Source: Streptomyces sp. NBC_00091 (GTDB lineage: Bacteria > Actinomycetota > Actinomycetes > Streptomycetales > Streptomycetaceae). Taken from it: a stretch of 64,000 nucleotides of DNA. A program made the translations under genes and the position numbers. How positions within the stretch are numbered: position 1 is the first letter of the stretch; each line of letters begins with the position of its first letter. Shown one piece after another: positions 43,161 to 50,298 of the stretch. The notes beneath the pieces are model-generated. The model was not told where the DNA came from and made no database searches. It saw nothing but the letters and a program-made list of their open reading frames with translations. The DNA is taken from contig NZ_JAPEMA010000001.1 in the NCBI RefSeq assembly GCF_026343185.1, forward strand, positions 372,001 through 436,000, given 5' to 3'.

Positions 43161-43346
43161 CGCTGCGCGGAGCGGTCCCCTACCCGCCCTTCCACCGTTC
43201 CCGCCTCAAACGCCGGCGGGGCTGGATTTCCAGCCTCGCCGGCGTTTGAGGCGCGGGGTCTGGGGCGGCGCCCCTGGGGGCACCTCCCAGCGGTAGCTGG
43301 GGGAGGAACGGTGGAAGGGCGGGTAGGGGACTTGCCCCGCGCAGCG
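43161..43346. repeat. Nested palindromic repeat (186 bp), probable bidirectional terminator
   Basis: Three nested perfect or near-perfect inverted repeats are present. Outer: cgctgcgcgg (43161-43170) with ccgcgcagcg (43337-43346). Middle: 27 bp at 43175-43201 with 43305-43331. Inner: a 25-bp hairpin 43202-43226/43229-43253 with arm cgcctcaaacgccggcg.. and one mismatch. It lies between two convergent genes. Such palindromes containing CTCAAACGCCGGCG recur in Streptomyces intergenic DNA. Confidence 0.8.
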
Positions 43347-43363
43347 GCCGGCCGACCGGCCGG

Positions 43364-44428
43364 CTAGCGCTGGGTCCGGGTGTGGACGTAGTCCACCAGG
43401 CGGGTCAGGGCGTCCGGGTCGGTCGTCGGGAGGACGCCGTGGCCCAGGTTGAAGATGTGGCCCTCCAGGCCCGCCGCCGCAGCGAGGACCTCGTCCGTCT
43501 TCGTCCGCACGGCCTCCTCCGTGGAGAAGAGGACGGCGGGGTCCAGGTTGCCCTGGAGCGCCTTGCCGGGGCCGACCCGCTTGACGGCCTCGTCCAGCGC
43601 GACCCGGTAGTCGACGCCCATGACGTCCGCGCCGGCCTCGCCCATCAGGCCGAGGAGCTCGCCCGTGCCCACGCCGAAGTGGATCCGCGGGACCCCGTAC
43701 GAGGCGACGGACTCCAGGACCTTGGCGGACGCCGGCATCACGGAGCGGCGGTAGTCGGCCGGGGCCAGCGCGCCGACCCAGGAGTCGAAGAGCTGGACGG
43801 CCGAGGCGCCGGCCTCGATCTGGACCTTCAGGAAGGCGGAGGTGATCTCCGCGAGGCGGTCGAGCAGCTCGGCCCACAGCTCCGGGTCCCCGTACATCAG
43901 GGCCTTGGTGTGCTCGTGGTTCTTGGAGGGGCCGCCCTCGACGAGGTAGCTCGCGAGGGTGAAAGGCGCGCCGGCGAAACCGATCAACGGCGTGGAGCCC
44001 AGTTCACCCGTGAGCATGCCGATCGCCTCGGTGACGTACGAGACGTCCTCCGGGGTGAGGTCGCGCAGCTGTGCGAGGTCCTCGCGGCGGCGGATCGGCT
44101 GGGCGACGACCGGGCCGATGCCCGGCTTGATGTCCAGGTCGACGCCGATGGCCTTCAGCGGGACCACGATGTCGGAGAAGAAGATCGCCGCGTCGACGTT
44201 GTGGCGCCGCACCGGCTGCATGGTGATCTCGGTGACCAGGTCGGGGCGCATGCAGGACTCGAGCATGGCCGTGCCCTCGCGCACCTTGCGGTACTCGGGG
44301 AGTGAGCGGCCGGCCTGCCTCATGAACCACACGGGGGTGTGCGGCACCGGCTCCCGCCGGCACGCCTTCAGGAAGGCGGAATCGTACGTCTGACTCGGCT
44401 GGCCCGCGGGGCTGAGGTTGGCGCTCAC
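43364..44428 (-). CDS. hemE: Uroporphyrinogen decarboxylase
   Basis: 354 aa from GTG at 44428. The signatures are VWFMRQAGRSLPEYRKVREG (substrate-binding Arg), FSDIVVPLKAIG, and PLIGFAGAPFTLASYLVEGG. VQLFDSWVGALAP and HFGVGTGELLG follow. It decarboxylates uroporphyrinogen III to coproporphyrinogen III. The gene next to it is divergent (DUF3000). Confidence 0.96.
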   Translation of the reverse strand: MSANLSPAGQPSQTYDSAFLKACRREPVPHTPVWFMRQAGRSLPEYRKVREGTAMLESCMRPDLVTEITMQPVRRHNVDAAIFFSDIVVPLKAIGVDLDIKPGIGPVVAQPIRRREDLAQLRDLTPEDVSYVTEAIGMLTGELGSTPLIGFAGAPFTLASYLVEGGPSKNHEHTKALMYGDPELWAELLDRLAEITSAFLKVQIEAGASAVQLFDSWVGALAPADYRRSVMPASAKVLESVASYGVPRIHFGVGTGELLGLMGEAGADVMGVDYRVALDEAVKRVGPGKALQGNLDPAVLFSTEEAVRTKTDEVLAAAAGLEGHIFNLGHGVLPTTDPDALTRLVDYVHTRTQR

Positions 44429-44519
44429 GACCCGAATCTTCGCACGTATGAAGAAGTGCCCGGCCCGGCGCGGGTGTCCCTGCGCCGTACGGGCGCTCGT
44501 TCCGCCTAGTCTTCCCGGC

Positions 44520-45176
44520 ATGGCTGCGGCTCAGGGACGATTTTCAGATGGCGCTGACGGTATGGACAGCGCGGAGGAGAGCTCCGTCCCGCTCCCGTTC
44601 CGGCGGGCGGTCGAGGGCTTGCGCAAGGCGCGGCTGCGGCCCGGGATCGAGATCGACCCGACGAAGCCGCCCCAGCGGCTGGCGCCGTACGCCTACGCCC
44701 TGGAGGCGGCGGTCGTGGAGGGGGAGGACGATCTGGCCGACGGCCGGCTCATCCTGCTGCACGATCCGGCCGGGCACGACGCCTGGCAGGGCACCTTCCG
44801 GCTGGTGACGCTGGTACGGGCGGAGCTGGAGCCGGAGATGGCGGCGGACCCGCTCCTGCCGGAGGTGTGCTGGTCCTGGCTGACGGGGGCGCTGGAGGCG
44901 CGCGGGCTGGCGTACGGGGAGGCGAGCGGGACCGTGACCATGGCGGCCTCGCACTACTTCGGGGGGCTCGCCGAGCGGCGTCCGGCCACCCAGATCGAGA
45001 TCAGAGCCTCGTGGACCCCCCGCGAGGGGGTGGGCGGGGTGCCGGACACCACGGCGCACCTGGCGGCCTGGTGCGAGCTGCTGTGCCAGATCGCGGGGCT
45101 GCCGCCGGTGGGGCCGACGGACAGCGCCACGGGCGTGGTGTCCCTGCCACAGCGGCGCGGTCCGCACCACCCGTAG
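44520..45176 (+). CDS. DUF3000 family protein
   Basis: 218 aa, ATG at 44520. A TAGTCT -10 box at 44507-44512 lies 7 nt upstream and no ribosome site is present, so the mRNA is probably leaderless. Conserved actinobacterial blocks are LPFRRAVEGLRKARLRPGIE, RLAPYAYALEAAV, and ATQIEIRASWTPREGVG. Function unknown; it consistently sits between hemE and whiI in streptomycetes. Confidence 0.87.
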   Translation: MAAAQGRFSDGADGMDSAEESSVPLPFRRAVEGLRKARLRPGIEIDPTKPPQRLAPYAYALEAAVVEGEDDLADGRLILLHDPAGHDAWQGTFRLVTLVRAELEPEMAADPLLPEVCWSWLTGALEARGLAYGEASGTVTMAASHYFGGLAERRPATQIEIRASWTPREGVGGVPDTTAHLAAWCELLCQIAGLPPVGPTDSATGVVSLPQRRGPHHP

Positions 45177-45345
45177 CCGCGCGGCCGGAGAGGGCCGTCC
45201 GGCCCCCCTCGCGCACCGGGAACGTACGCCCGAGTCCGTAACGGAGTGTCAGAACAGCGCGCGCCGGGCGGCTTTCTGATCATCCCTTGATCGATCATGC
45301 GTCCGAATTGCCCGAATTGTTACTCACCAAATCGTGATCATTCCC

Positions 45346-45373
45346 TAAAGCCGGGTGGGTGACGTGCCGAAGG
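45346..45373 (+). promoter_or_regulatory. Sigma-WhiG-like promoter of whiI
   Basis: TAAA (45346-45349), then exactly 16 bp, then GCCGAAGG (45366-45373). This resembles the sigma-WhiG consensus TAAA-N15/16-GCCGATAA. whiI is known to be sigma-WhiG-dependent in S. coelicolor. The start codon lies ~80 bp downstream. Confidence 0.75.
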
Positions 45374-45452
45374 AGTCAGTGACCATCCGCACGGTGCGAA
45401 CCGGCTTCCTTCCCCGAGCCGGCCCGTCCCGCCACTCCCCCAGGAGGCCTAG

Positions 45453-46115
45453 GTGTCCGTTCTTCTCGAGCAGCCCGCAAGCCTGGTCGCCTACCGCCCG
45501 AACAAGCCGACGGCCATGGTCGTCGTGGCCGACCCGCGCGTCCGTTCCACCGTGACCCGCCATCTGTGGGCCCTCGGAGTCCGTGACGTGATCGAGGCGT
45601 CGTCCATCGCGGAGGCCCGCCCCCGCGTCGGCAGCCCGCGCGACATCTGCGTGGCCGACGTACACCTGCCCGACGGTTCCGGTCTCACCCTGCTCTCCGA
45701 GACCCGCGCCGCCGGCTGGCCGAACGGCCTGGCCCTGTCCGCCGCCGATGACATCGGTGCCGTGCGCAACGCCCTCGCGGGCGGAGTGAAGGGCTACGTC
45801 GTCACCGGTACGCGGACCAACATCGGGCTCCCCACCCGGCCCGGCGCCGCCCCCATCGGTGCCGCCGCCGCCCGTATGCACCGCCGCCCCCCGGGTGCCC
45901 CGAGCCACCCGGGCGGCTACCGAGAGCTCTCCGGCCGCGAGGTCGAGGTCCTGCGCCTCGTCGCGGAGGGCCAGTCCAACAAGGCCATCGGCGTCTCGAT
46001 GGGCCTGTCCGCCCTGACCGTCAAGTCCCACCTCGCCCGCATCGCCCGCAAGCTGGGCACCGGCGACCGGGCCGGAATGGTCGCCGTCGCCCTGCGGACG
46101 GGGATCATCCACTGA
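45453..46115 (+). CDS. whiI: Atypical response regulator WhiI
   Basis: 220 aa, GTG at 45453 with AGGAGG. A receiver domain (~20-120) and a LuxR/NarL HTH (YRELSGREVEVLRLVAEGQ, then NKAIGVSMGLSALTVKSHLA) are present. The receiver keeps Asp69 (ADVHLPDGSG), but the N-terminal acidic pair is reduced to Asp27 (VVVADPRVR) and the conserved Lys region is altered. WhiI acts in Streptomyces late sporulation with the partner BldM. Identification rests on this atypical receiver, the hemE-DUF3000-rnd-fadAB neighbourhood and the promoter. Confidence 0.9.
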   Translation: MSVLLEQPASLVAYRPNKPTAMVVVADPRVRSTVTRHLWALGVRDVIEASSIAEARPRVGSPRDICVADVHLPDGSGLTLLSETRAAGWPNGLALSAADDIGAVRNALAGGVKGYVVTGTRTNIGLPTRPGAAPIGAAAARMHRRPPGAPSHPGGYRELSGREVEVLRLVAEGQSNKAIGVSMGLSALTVKSHLARIARKLGTGDRAGMVAVALRTGIIH

Positions 46116-46180
46116 TTCCCGCCCCGAGGCTCCCGGGCGACCTGCCGGGGAACCCCGGGAATCGCCCGTCCCCTCCCCCT

Positions 46181-46216
46181 CGCGCCCGTCGACGGAACGT
46201 TCCGGCGACGGGCGCG
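46181..46216. terminator. Inverted repeat between whiI and rnd
   Basis: Perfect 11-bp arms cgcgcccgtcg (46181-46191) and cgacgggcgcg (46206-46216) enclose a smaller ggaacgttcc palindrome. It lies between the whiI stop and the rnd -10 box (TACCCT, 46230-46235). It may terminate whiI transcription or be an operator for rnd. Confidence 0.6.
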
Positions 46217-46241
46217 TCACATCCACGGATACCCTTGACCG

Positions 46242-47528
46242 GTGACCGACGCCCAAGAGACCGCAGCACACCTGCGCACCACCACCGGGGGCGGCCCCCC
46301 GGACGCCGAGGTTCCGTCCGATGGGCAGCCGACGCCGATTCCCTTGCTCGAGCCCCGCGAGGGCATCCCCCCGGTCGTCGCCGACGCCGAGGCGCTCGCC
46401 CGGGTGGTCGCGGCCTTCGCCGCCGGCACCGGGCCCGTGGCCGTCGACGCCGAGCGCGCCTCCGGCTACCGCTACGGCCAGCGCGCCTACCTGGTGCAGC
46501 TGCGCCGCGAGGGCGCGGGGTCCGCGCTGATCGACCCGGTCGGCTGCCCGGACCTGTCCGCGCTGGGCGAGGCCCTCTCCGGGACCGAGTGGATCCTGCA
46601 CGCCGCCACCCAGGACCTCCCGTGCCTGCGTGAAATAGGCATGGTGCCCACCTCGCTCTTCGACACCGAGCTGGCCGGCCGCCTGGCGGGCTTCCCCCGG
46701 GTCGGACTCGGCGCCATGGTCGAGAGCGTGCTCGGCTACGCCCTGGAGAAGGGGCACTCCGCCGTCGACTGGTCCACCCGCCCGCTCCCCGAGCCGTGGC
46801 TGCGCTACGCCGCGCTGGACGTGGAGCTGCTGGTGGACCTGCGGGACGCGCTGGAGAAGGAACTGGACCGGCAGGGCAAGCTGGACTGGGCCCGCCAGGA
46901 GTTCGACGCCATCGCCGCGGCCCCGCCCGCCCCGCCCCGCAAGGACCCGTGGCGCCGTACCTCCGGCATGCACAAGGTGCGCCGCCGCCGGCAGATGGCG
47001 GTCGTACGGGAGCTGTGGGAGTCCCGCGACCGCATCGCGCAGCGCCGGGACGTCTCCCCCGGCAAGGTGCTGGGCGACGCGGCGATCGTGGAGGCGGCCC
47101 TGGCCCTCCCCGCGAACGTGCACGCGCTGTCGGCCCTGCCCGGGTACGGGCAGCGGATGGGCCGGCGCCAGCTGGACCAGTGGATGGCCGCCGTGGACCG
47201 GGCGAAGGCCCTGCCCGAGAACGAGCTGCCGCAGCCGGGGGCGACCCCGGCGGGCCCGCCCCCGCCGCGTTCCTGGGCGGACAAGGACCCGGCCGCCGCG
47301 GCCCGGCTGTCCGCGGCCCGTGCGGCCGTATCGGCGCTGGCGGAGGAACTGAACCTGCCGCAGGAGAACCTGATCACCCCGGACACGGTGCGCCGGCTGT
47401 GCTGGGAGCCTCCGCAGCGACTGGAGGCGGACACGGTGGCCGGGGCCCTGGCCGGCTACGGCGCCCGCCCCTGGCAGATCGAACAGGTCACCGACGCCCT
47501 GGTCACGGCCCTCGCCGCGACCGCCTGA
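46242..47528 (+). CDS. rnd: Ribonuclease D-like 3'-5' exonuclease
   Basis: 428 aa, GTG at 46242; TACCCT six bases upstream suggests a leaderless mRNA. The DEDD exonuclease residues are in GPVAVDAERASGYRYGQRAY, HAATQDLPCLREIG, and LRYAALDVELLVDLRDAL. An HRDC domain follows (~215-300: QMAVVRELWESRDRIAQRRD and VHALSALPGYGQ). It trims structured RNA 3' ends, such as tRNA precursors. Confidence 0.92.
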   Translation: MTDAQETAAHLRTTTGGGPPDAEVPSDGQPTPIPLLEPREGIPPVVADAEALARVVAAFAAGTGPVAVDAERASGYRYGQRAYLVQLRREGAGSALIDPVGCPDLSALGEALSGTEWILHAATQDLPCLREIGMVPTSLFDTELAGRLAGFPRVGLGAMVESVLGYALEKGHSAVDWSTRPLPEPWLRYAALDVELLVDLRDALEKELDRQGKLDWARQEFDAIAAAPPAPPRKDPWRRTSGMHKVRRRRQMAVVRELWESRDRIAQRRDVSPGKVLGDAAIVEAALALPANVHALSALPGYGQRMGRRQLDQWMAAVDRAKALPENELPQPGATPAGPPPPRSWADKDPAAAARLSAARAAVSALAEELNLPQENLITPDTVRRLCWEPPQRLEADTVAGALAGYGARPWQIEQVTDALVTALAATA

Positions 47529-47554
47529 CCCGGCCGGCCGCCGGAAACGTGTGC

Positions 47555-47585
47555 GGGGTCCTCACTACAAGGGAGTGAGGACCCC
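47555..47585. terminator. Bidirectional terminator between rnd and the hydrolase
   Basis: Arms ggggtcctcact (47555-47566) and agtgaggacccc (47574-47585) form a perfect 12-bp stem with a 7-nt loop. The hydrolase stop codon (47565-47567) lies within the stem. Confidence 0.8.
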
Positions 47586-48740
47586 GTCCTCGTCCCGGTC
47601 GAAGGCGCCGGAGGTCGCGCCCTCGACCTTGCCCTGCTTGAGCCAGTGCTCGGACATGGTGTGCACCAGCTTCGACTCGCGCTCCCAGGGCACCTGGTGG
47701 CTCGCGCAGGCGATCCGGAACATCAGCTTGTCCTGCCCGGGCATGGCCTTGTAGAGCTCGGGCACCGAGAAGTACAGCAGGCCCAGGTCCGGCGAGGTGT
47801 TCACGATGGTGTCGTACGCCCCGTACACGAGGCAGACGGGTACCGTGGCGCCGAGCGTCCCGTTCAGCTTGACGGTGGTGGAGTTCCATCCCCACCAGTA
47901 CGAGTTCCGGACGCGGTTCAGCCCTTCCGGCGCTCCGGGCACCGGGCCGCCCCAGTAGCGGCCGATCGGGTCGGTGTCCATGACCGCCTTCCAGACGATG
48001 TCGACCATGTCGTCGCTCTCGCGCTGTTGCGGACAGTGCAGGTCCCTGTCCCACACGGTCTTGAAGCCGCCTTTCGTGCCGACGGTCATCGGATAGCCGA
48101 AGGCGGCCGCCGGAGCGGACACCGGCAGCGGCACCGGTGCGTCGAAATCGGTCCCGGGCGCGCTCGGCCTGCCCTTCGGCGGGAAGATCGGCGCCAGCAG
48201 GAAGAGGCTGCGCACCTTGCCGGGGTGCTGGATGGCGTACGGCCCGAGCTGCTGGGCGGCCGCGGAATAGCCGATGAGGTCGACCTCCGAGGCGCCGGTG
48301 ATCCCGAGGATGAACTCGACGACCGTGTCGACCTCGTCCCAGTCGCTCTGCGAGTTGTTCAGCTGCGCCGCGTAGTTCGGCCCGCCGGTATAGAGCGTCG
48401 GATTCGGATTGGGGACGAGGAGGTTCTGCTGCGCCGGGCTGACGTTGCGCGGGTCGTCCATCTTCGGGCGGGTGGACAGGCCGGATCCCTGGAGTTCCAT
48501 CACGAAGACGTCGAAGTCCTTCTTCGCCAGCTCGTCGGCCCAGCTGTACTTCTTGTGCGCGAGGTCGAAGGCCGCCAGGCCCGGGACGCTCCGGCCGTGC
48601 AGCATGAGGACGGGCCGGCGCGGGCCGTCGGTCGGCGTGCCGTTGCGCTCGCGGACGAAGAGTTCCACGACGTCGCCCTTGTTCGCGGGCATGGTCGAGA
48701 TGTGGGGCACGTGGTGGTCGGTGACGACGGGTGCGGGCAT
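47565..48740 (-). CDS. Alpha/beta hydrolase, possibly extracellular-matrix-independent esterase
   Basis: 391 aa, ATG at 48740 with AGGAG. The fold motifs are VLMLHGRSVPGLAAFDL, the nucleophile in VDLIGYSAAAQQLGPYA, the acid in CLVYGAYDTIVNTSP and the His in IACASHQVPWE. No signal peptide is seen. Related to the broad lipase/haloalkane-dehalogenase-like group; substrate unknown. The C-terminus (~370-391) ends in a short acidic tail. Confidence 0.8.
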   Translation of the reverse strand: MPAPVVTDHHVPHISTMPANKGDVVELFVRERNGTPTDGPRRPVLMLHGRSVPGLAAFDLAHKKYSWADELAKKDFDVFVMELQGSGLSTRPKMDDPRNVSPAQQNLLVPNPNPTLYTGGPNYAAQLNNSQSDWDEVDTVVEFILGITGASEVDLIGYSAAAQQLGPYAIQHPGKVRSLFLLAPIFPPKGRPSAPGTDFDAPVPLPVSAPAAAFGYPMTVGTKGGFKTVWDRDLHCPQQRESDDMVDIVWKAVMDTDPIGRYWGGPVPGAPEGLNRVRNSYWWGWNSTTVKLNGTLGATVPVCLVYGAYDTIVNTSPDLGLLYFSVPELYKAMPGQDKLMFRIACASHQVPWERESKLVHTMSEHWLKQGKVEGATSGAFDRDEDGVLTPL

Positions 48741-49071
48741 CGCGGCACTCCTGTTCGGTCGGCGGGCCCGGGGCGTGTACCGGGCCGAGCCCAGCGTCGG
48801 ACCGGGGTGCGCCCAATGCCACGGACGTGACCGGGCCGGCCGCCCGCGCGACCCGATCGGGTAGCGCGGGCGCGCCGATCGGCCGGGCGCACGGCGGGGG
48901 CGCGAGGGGGCTCGTGCGGTCCCGGGCAGTGTGACCTTCGCCGCTGTTCGGGGAGGGGGTGTGCACATGGGTTACCCGCAAGTAGCATGGGCCGGGTGAG
49001 CGGGCGCTCAGTGACGTAAGCCGAGACGCCCCCGCGCAGCAGTGCACACCCGCACCTGGAGGAGAGCCAAC
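48741..49071. promoter_or_regulatory. Divergent regulatory region (331 bp) between the hydrolase and fadA
   Basis: There is no gene in this stretch. It contains a near-perfect 32-bp palindrome at 48841-48872 (cgcccgcgc-g-acccgatcgggt-a-gcgcgggcg) ~100 bp upstream of the hydrolase, a -10-like TAGCAT at 48983-48988 for fadA, and a TetR-type operator at 48997-49010. Confidence 0.65.
48997..49010. promoter_or_regulatory. TetR-type operator candidate upstream of fadAB
   Basis: TGAGCGGGCGCTCA is a perfect 6-bp inverted repeat with a 2-bp centre. It starts 8 bp after a TAGCAT -10-like box, so a bound dimer would overlap the transcription start. The AGCGnnCGCT core is typical of actinobacterial TetR operators. 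Confidence 0.6.
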
Positions 49072-50298
49072 GTGCCTCGTACCGTCAGGGACGTCGTCTT
49101 CGTCGACGGCGTCCGCACCCCGTTCGGCAAGGCGGGCCCGAAGGGCATCTACCACGAGACCCGCGCCGACGACCTCGTCGTGAAGGCGATCCGGGAGCTG
49201 CTGCGCCGCAACCCGGACCTGGACCCCGCGAAGATCGACGAGGTCGCCATCGCCGCGACCACGCAGATCGGCGACCAGGGCCTGACGCTGGGCCGCACGG
49301 CCGGCATCCTCGCGGGCCTCCCGCAGTCCGTCCCGGGCTACTCCATCGACCGCATGTGCGCCGGCGCGCTGACCGCCGTGACCGCCGTCGCGGGCGGTGT
49401 GGCCTTCGGTGCCTACGACGTCGCCCTCGCCGGCGGTGTCGAGCACATGGGCCGCCACCCCATGGGCGAGGGCGTGGACCCGAACCCGCGCTTCGTCTCC
49501 GAGAAGCTGGTCGACGAGTCCGCCCTGTTCATGGGCATGACCGCCGAGAACCTGCACGACCGGTACCCGACGATCACCAAGCTCCGCGCCGACGAGTACG
49601 CCGTGCGCTCGCAGGAGAAGGCCGCCAAGGCGTACGCCGACGGCAAGATCCAGCAGGACCTGGTCCCGATCTCGGTGCGCAACACCAACGAGGCGGTCGG
49701 TGAGACGGGCTGGGGCCTGGTCACCACCGACGAGCCGATGCGCCCGGGCACCACGCTGGAGAACCTGGCCGGCCTGAAGACCCCGTTCCGTACGCACGGC
49801 CGGGTCACCGCGGGCAACGCCGCCGGTCTCAACGACGGTGCCACCGCCGCGATCATCGCGTCCGAGGACTTCGCCCGGGAGAACAACCTCCCGGTCAAGA
49901 TGCGCCTGGTCTCGTACTCCTTCGCGGGTGTCGAGCCGGAGGTCATGGGCTACGGCCCGATCCCGGCCACCGAGAAGGCCCTCGCGCAGGCCGGTCTGAC
50001 GATCGAGGACATCGGCCTCTTCGAGGTCAACGAGGCCTTCGCGGTCCAGGTGCTCGCCTTCCTTGAGCACTACGGCATCGCCGACGACGACGCCCGCGTG
50101 AACCAGTACGGCGGCGCCATCGCCTTCGGTCACCCGCTGGCCTCCTCCGGCGTGCGTCTGATGACGCAGCTGGCCCGCCAGTTCGAGGAGCAGCCGCACG
50201 TCCGCTACGGCCTGACCACCATGTGCGTCGGCTTCGGCATGGGCGCCACGGTCATCTGGGAGAACCCGAACTTCAACGCCGAGGGAGACTCCAAGTGA
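49072..50298 (+). CDS. fadA: Acetyl-CoA acyltransferase (3-ketoacyl-CoA thiolase)
   Basis: 408 aa, GTG at 49072 with GGAGGAG. The active-site Cys is in YSIDRMCAGALTAVTAVA. NEAFAVQVL and GGAIAFGHPLASSGVRLMTQ (catalytic His) and the second Cys in TTMCVGFGMGATV follow. It performs thiolytic cleavage in beta-oxidation. It overlaps fadB by 4 bp (GTGA) and has very C-rich third positions, suggesting high expression. Confidence 0.95.
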   Translation: MPRTVRDVVFVDGVRTPFGKAGPKGIYHETRADDLVVKAIRELLRRNPDLDPAKIDEVAIAATTQIGDQGLTLGRTAGILAGLPQSVPGYSIDRMCAGALTAVTAVAGGVAFGAYDVALAGGVEHMGRHPMGEGVDPNPRFVSEKLVDESALFMGMTAENLHDRYPTITKLRADEYAVRSQEKAAKAYADGKIQQDLVPISVRNTNEAVGETGWGLVTTDEPMRPGTTLENLAGLKTPFRTHGRVTAGNAAGLNDGATAAIIASEDFARENNLPVKMRLVSYSFAGVEPEVMGYGPIPATEKALAQAGLTIEDIGLFEVNEAFAVQVLAFLEHYGIADDDARVNQYGGAIAFGHPLASSGVRLMTQLARQFEEQPHVRYGLTTMCVGFGMGATVIWENPNFNAEGDSK

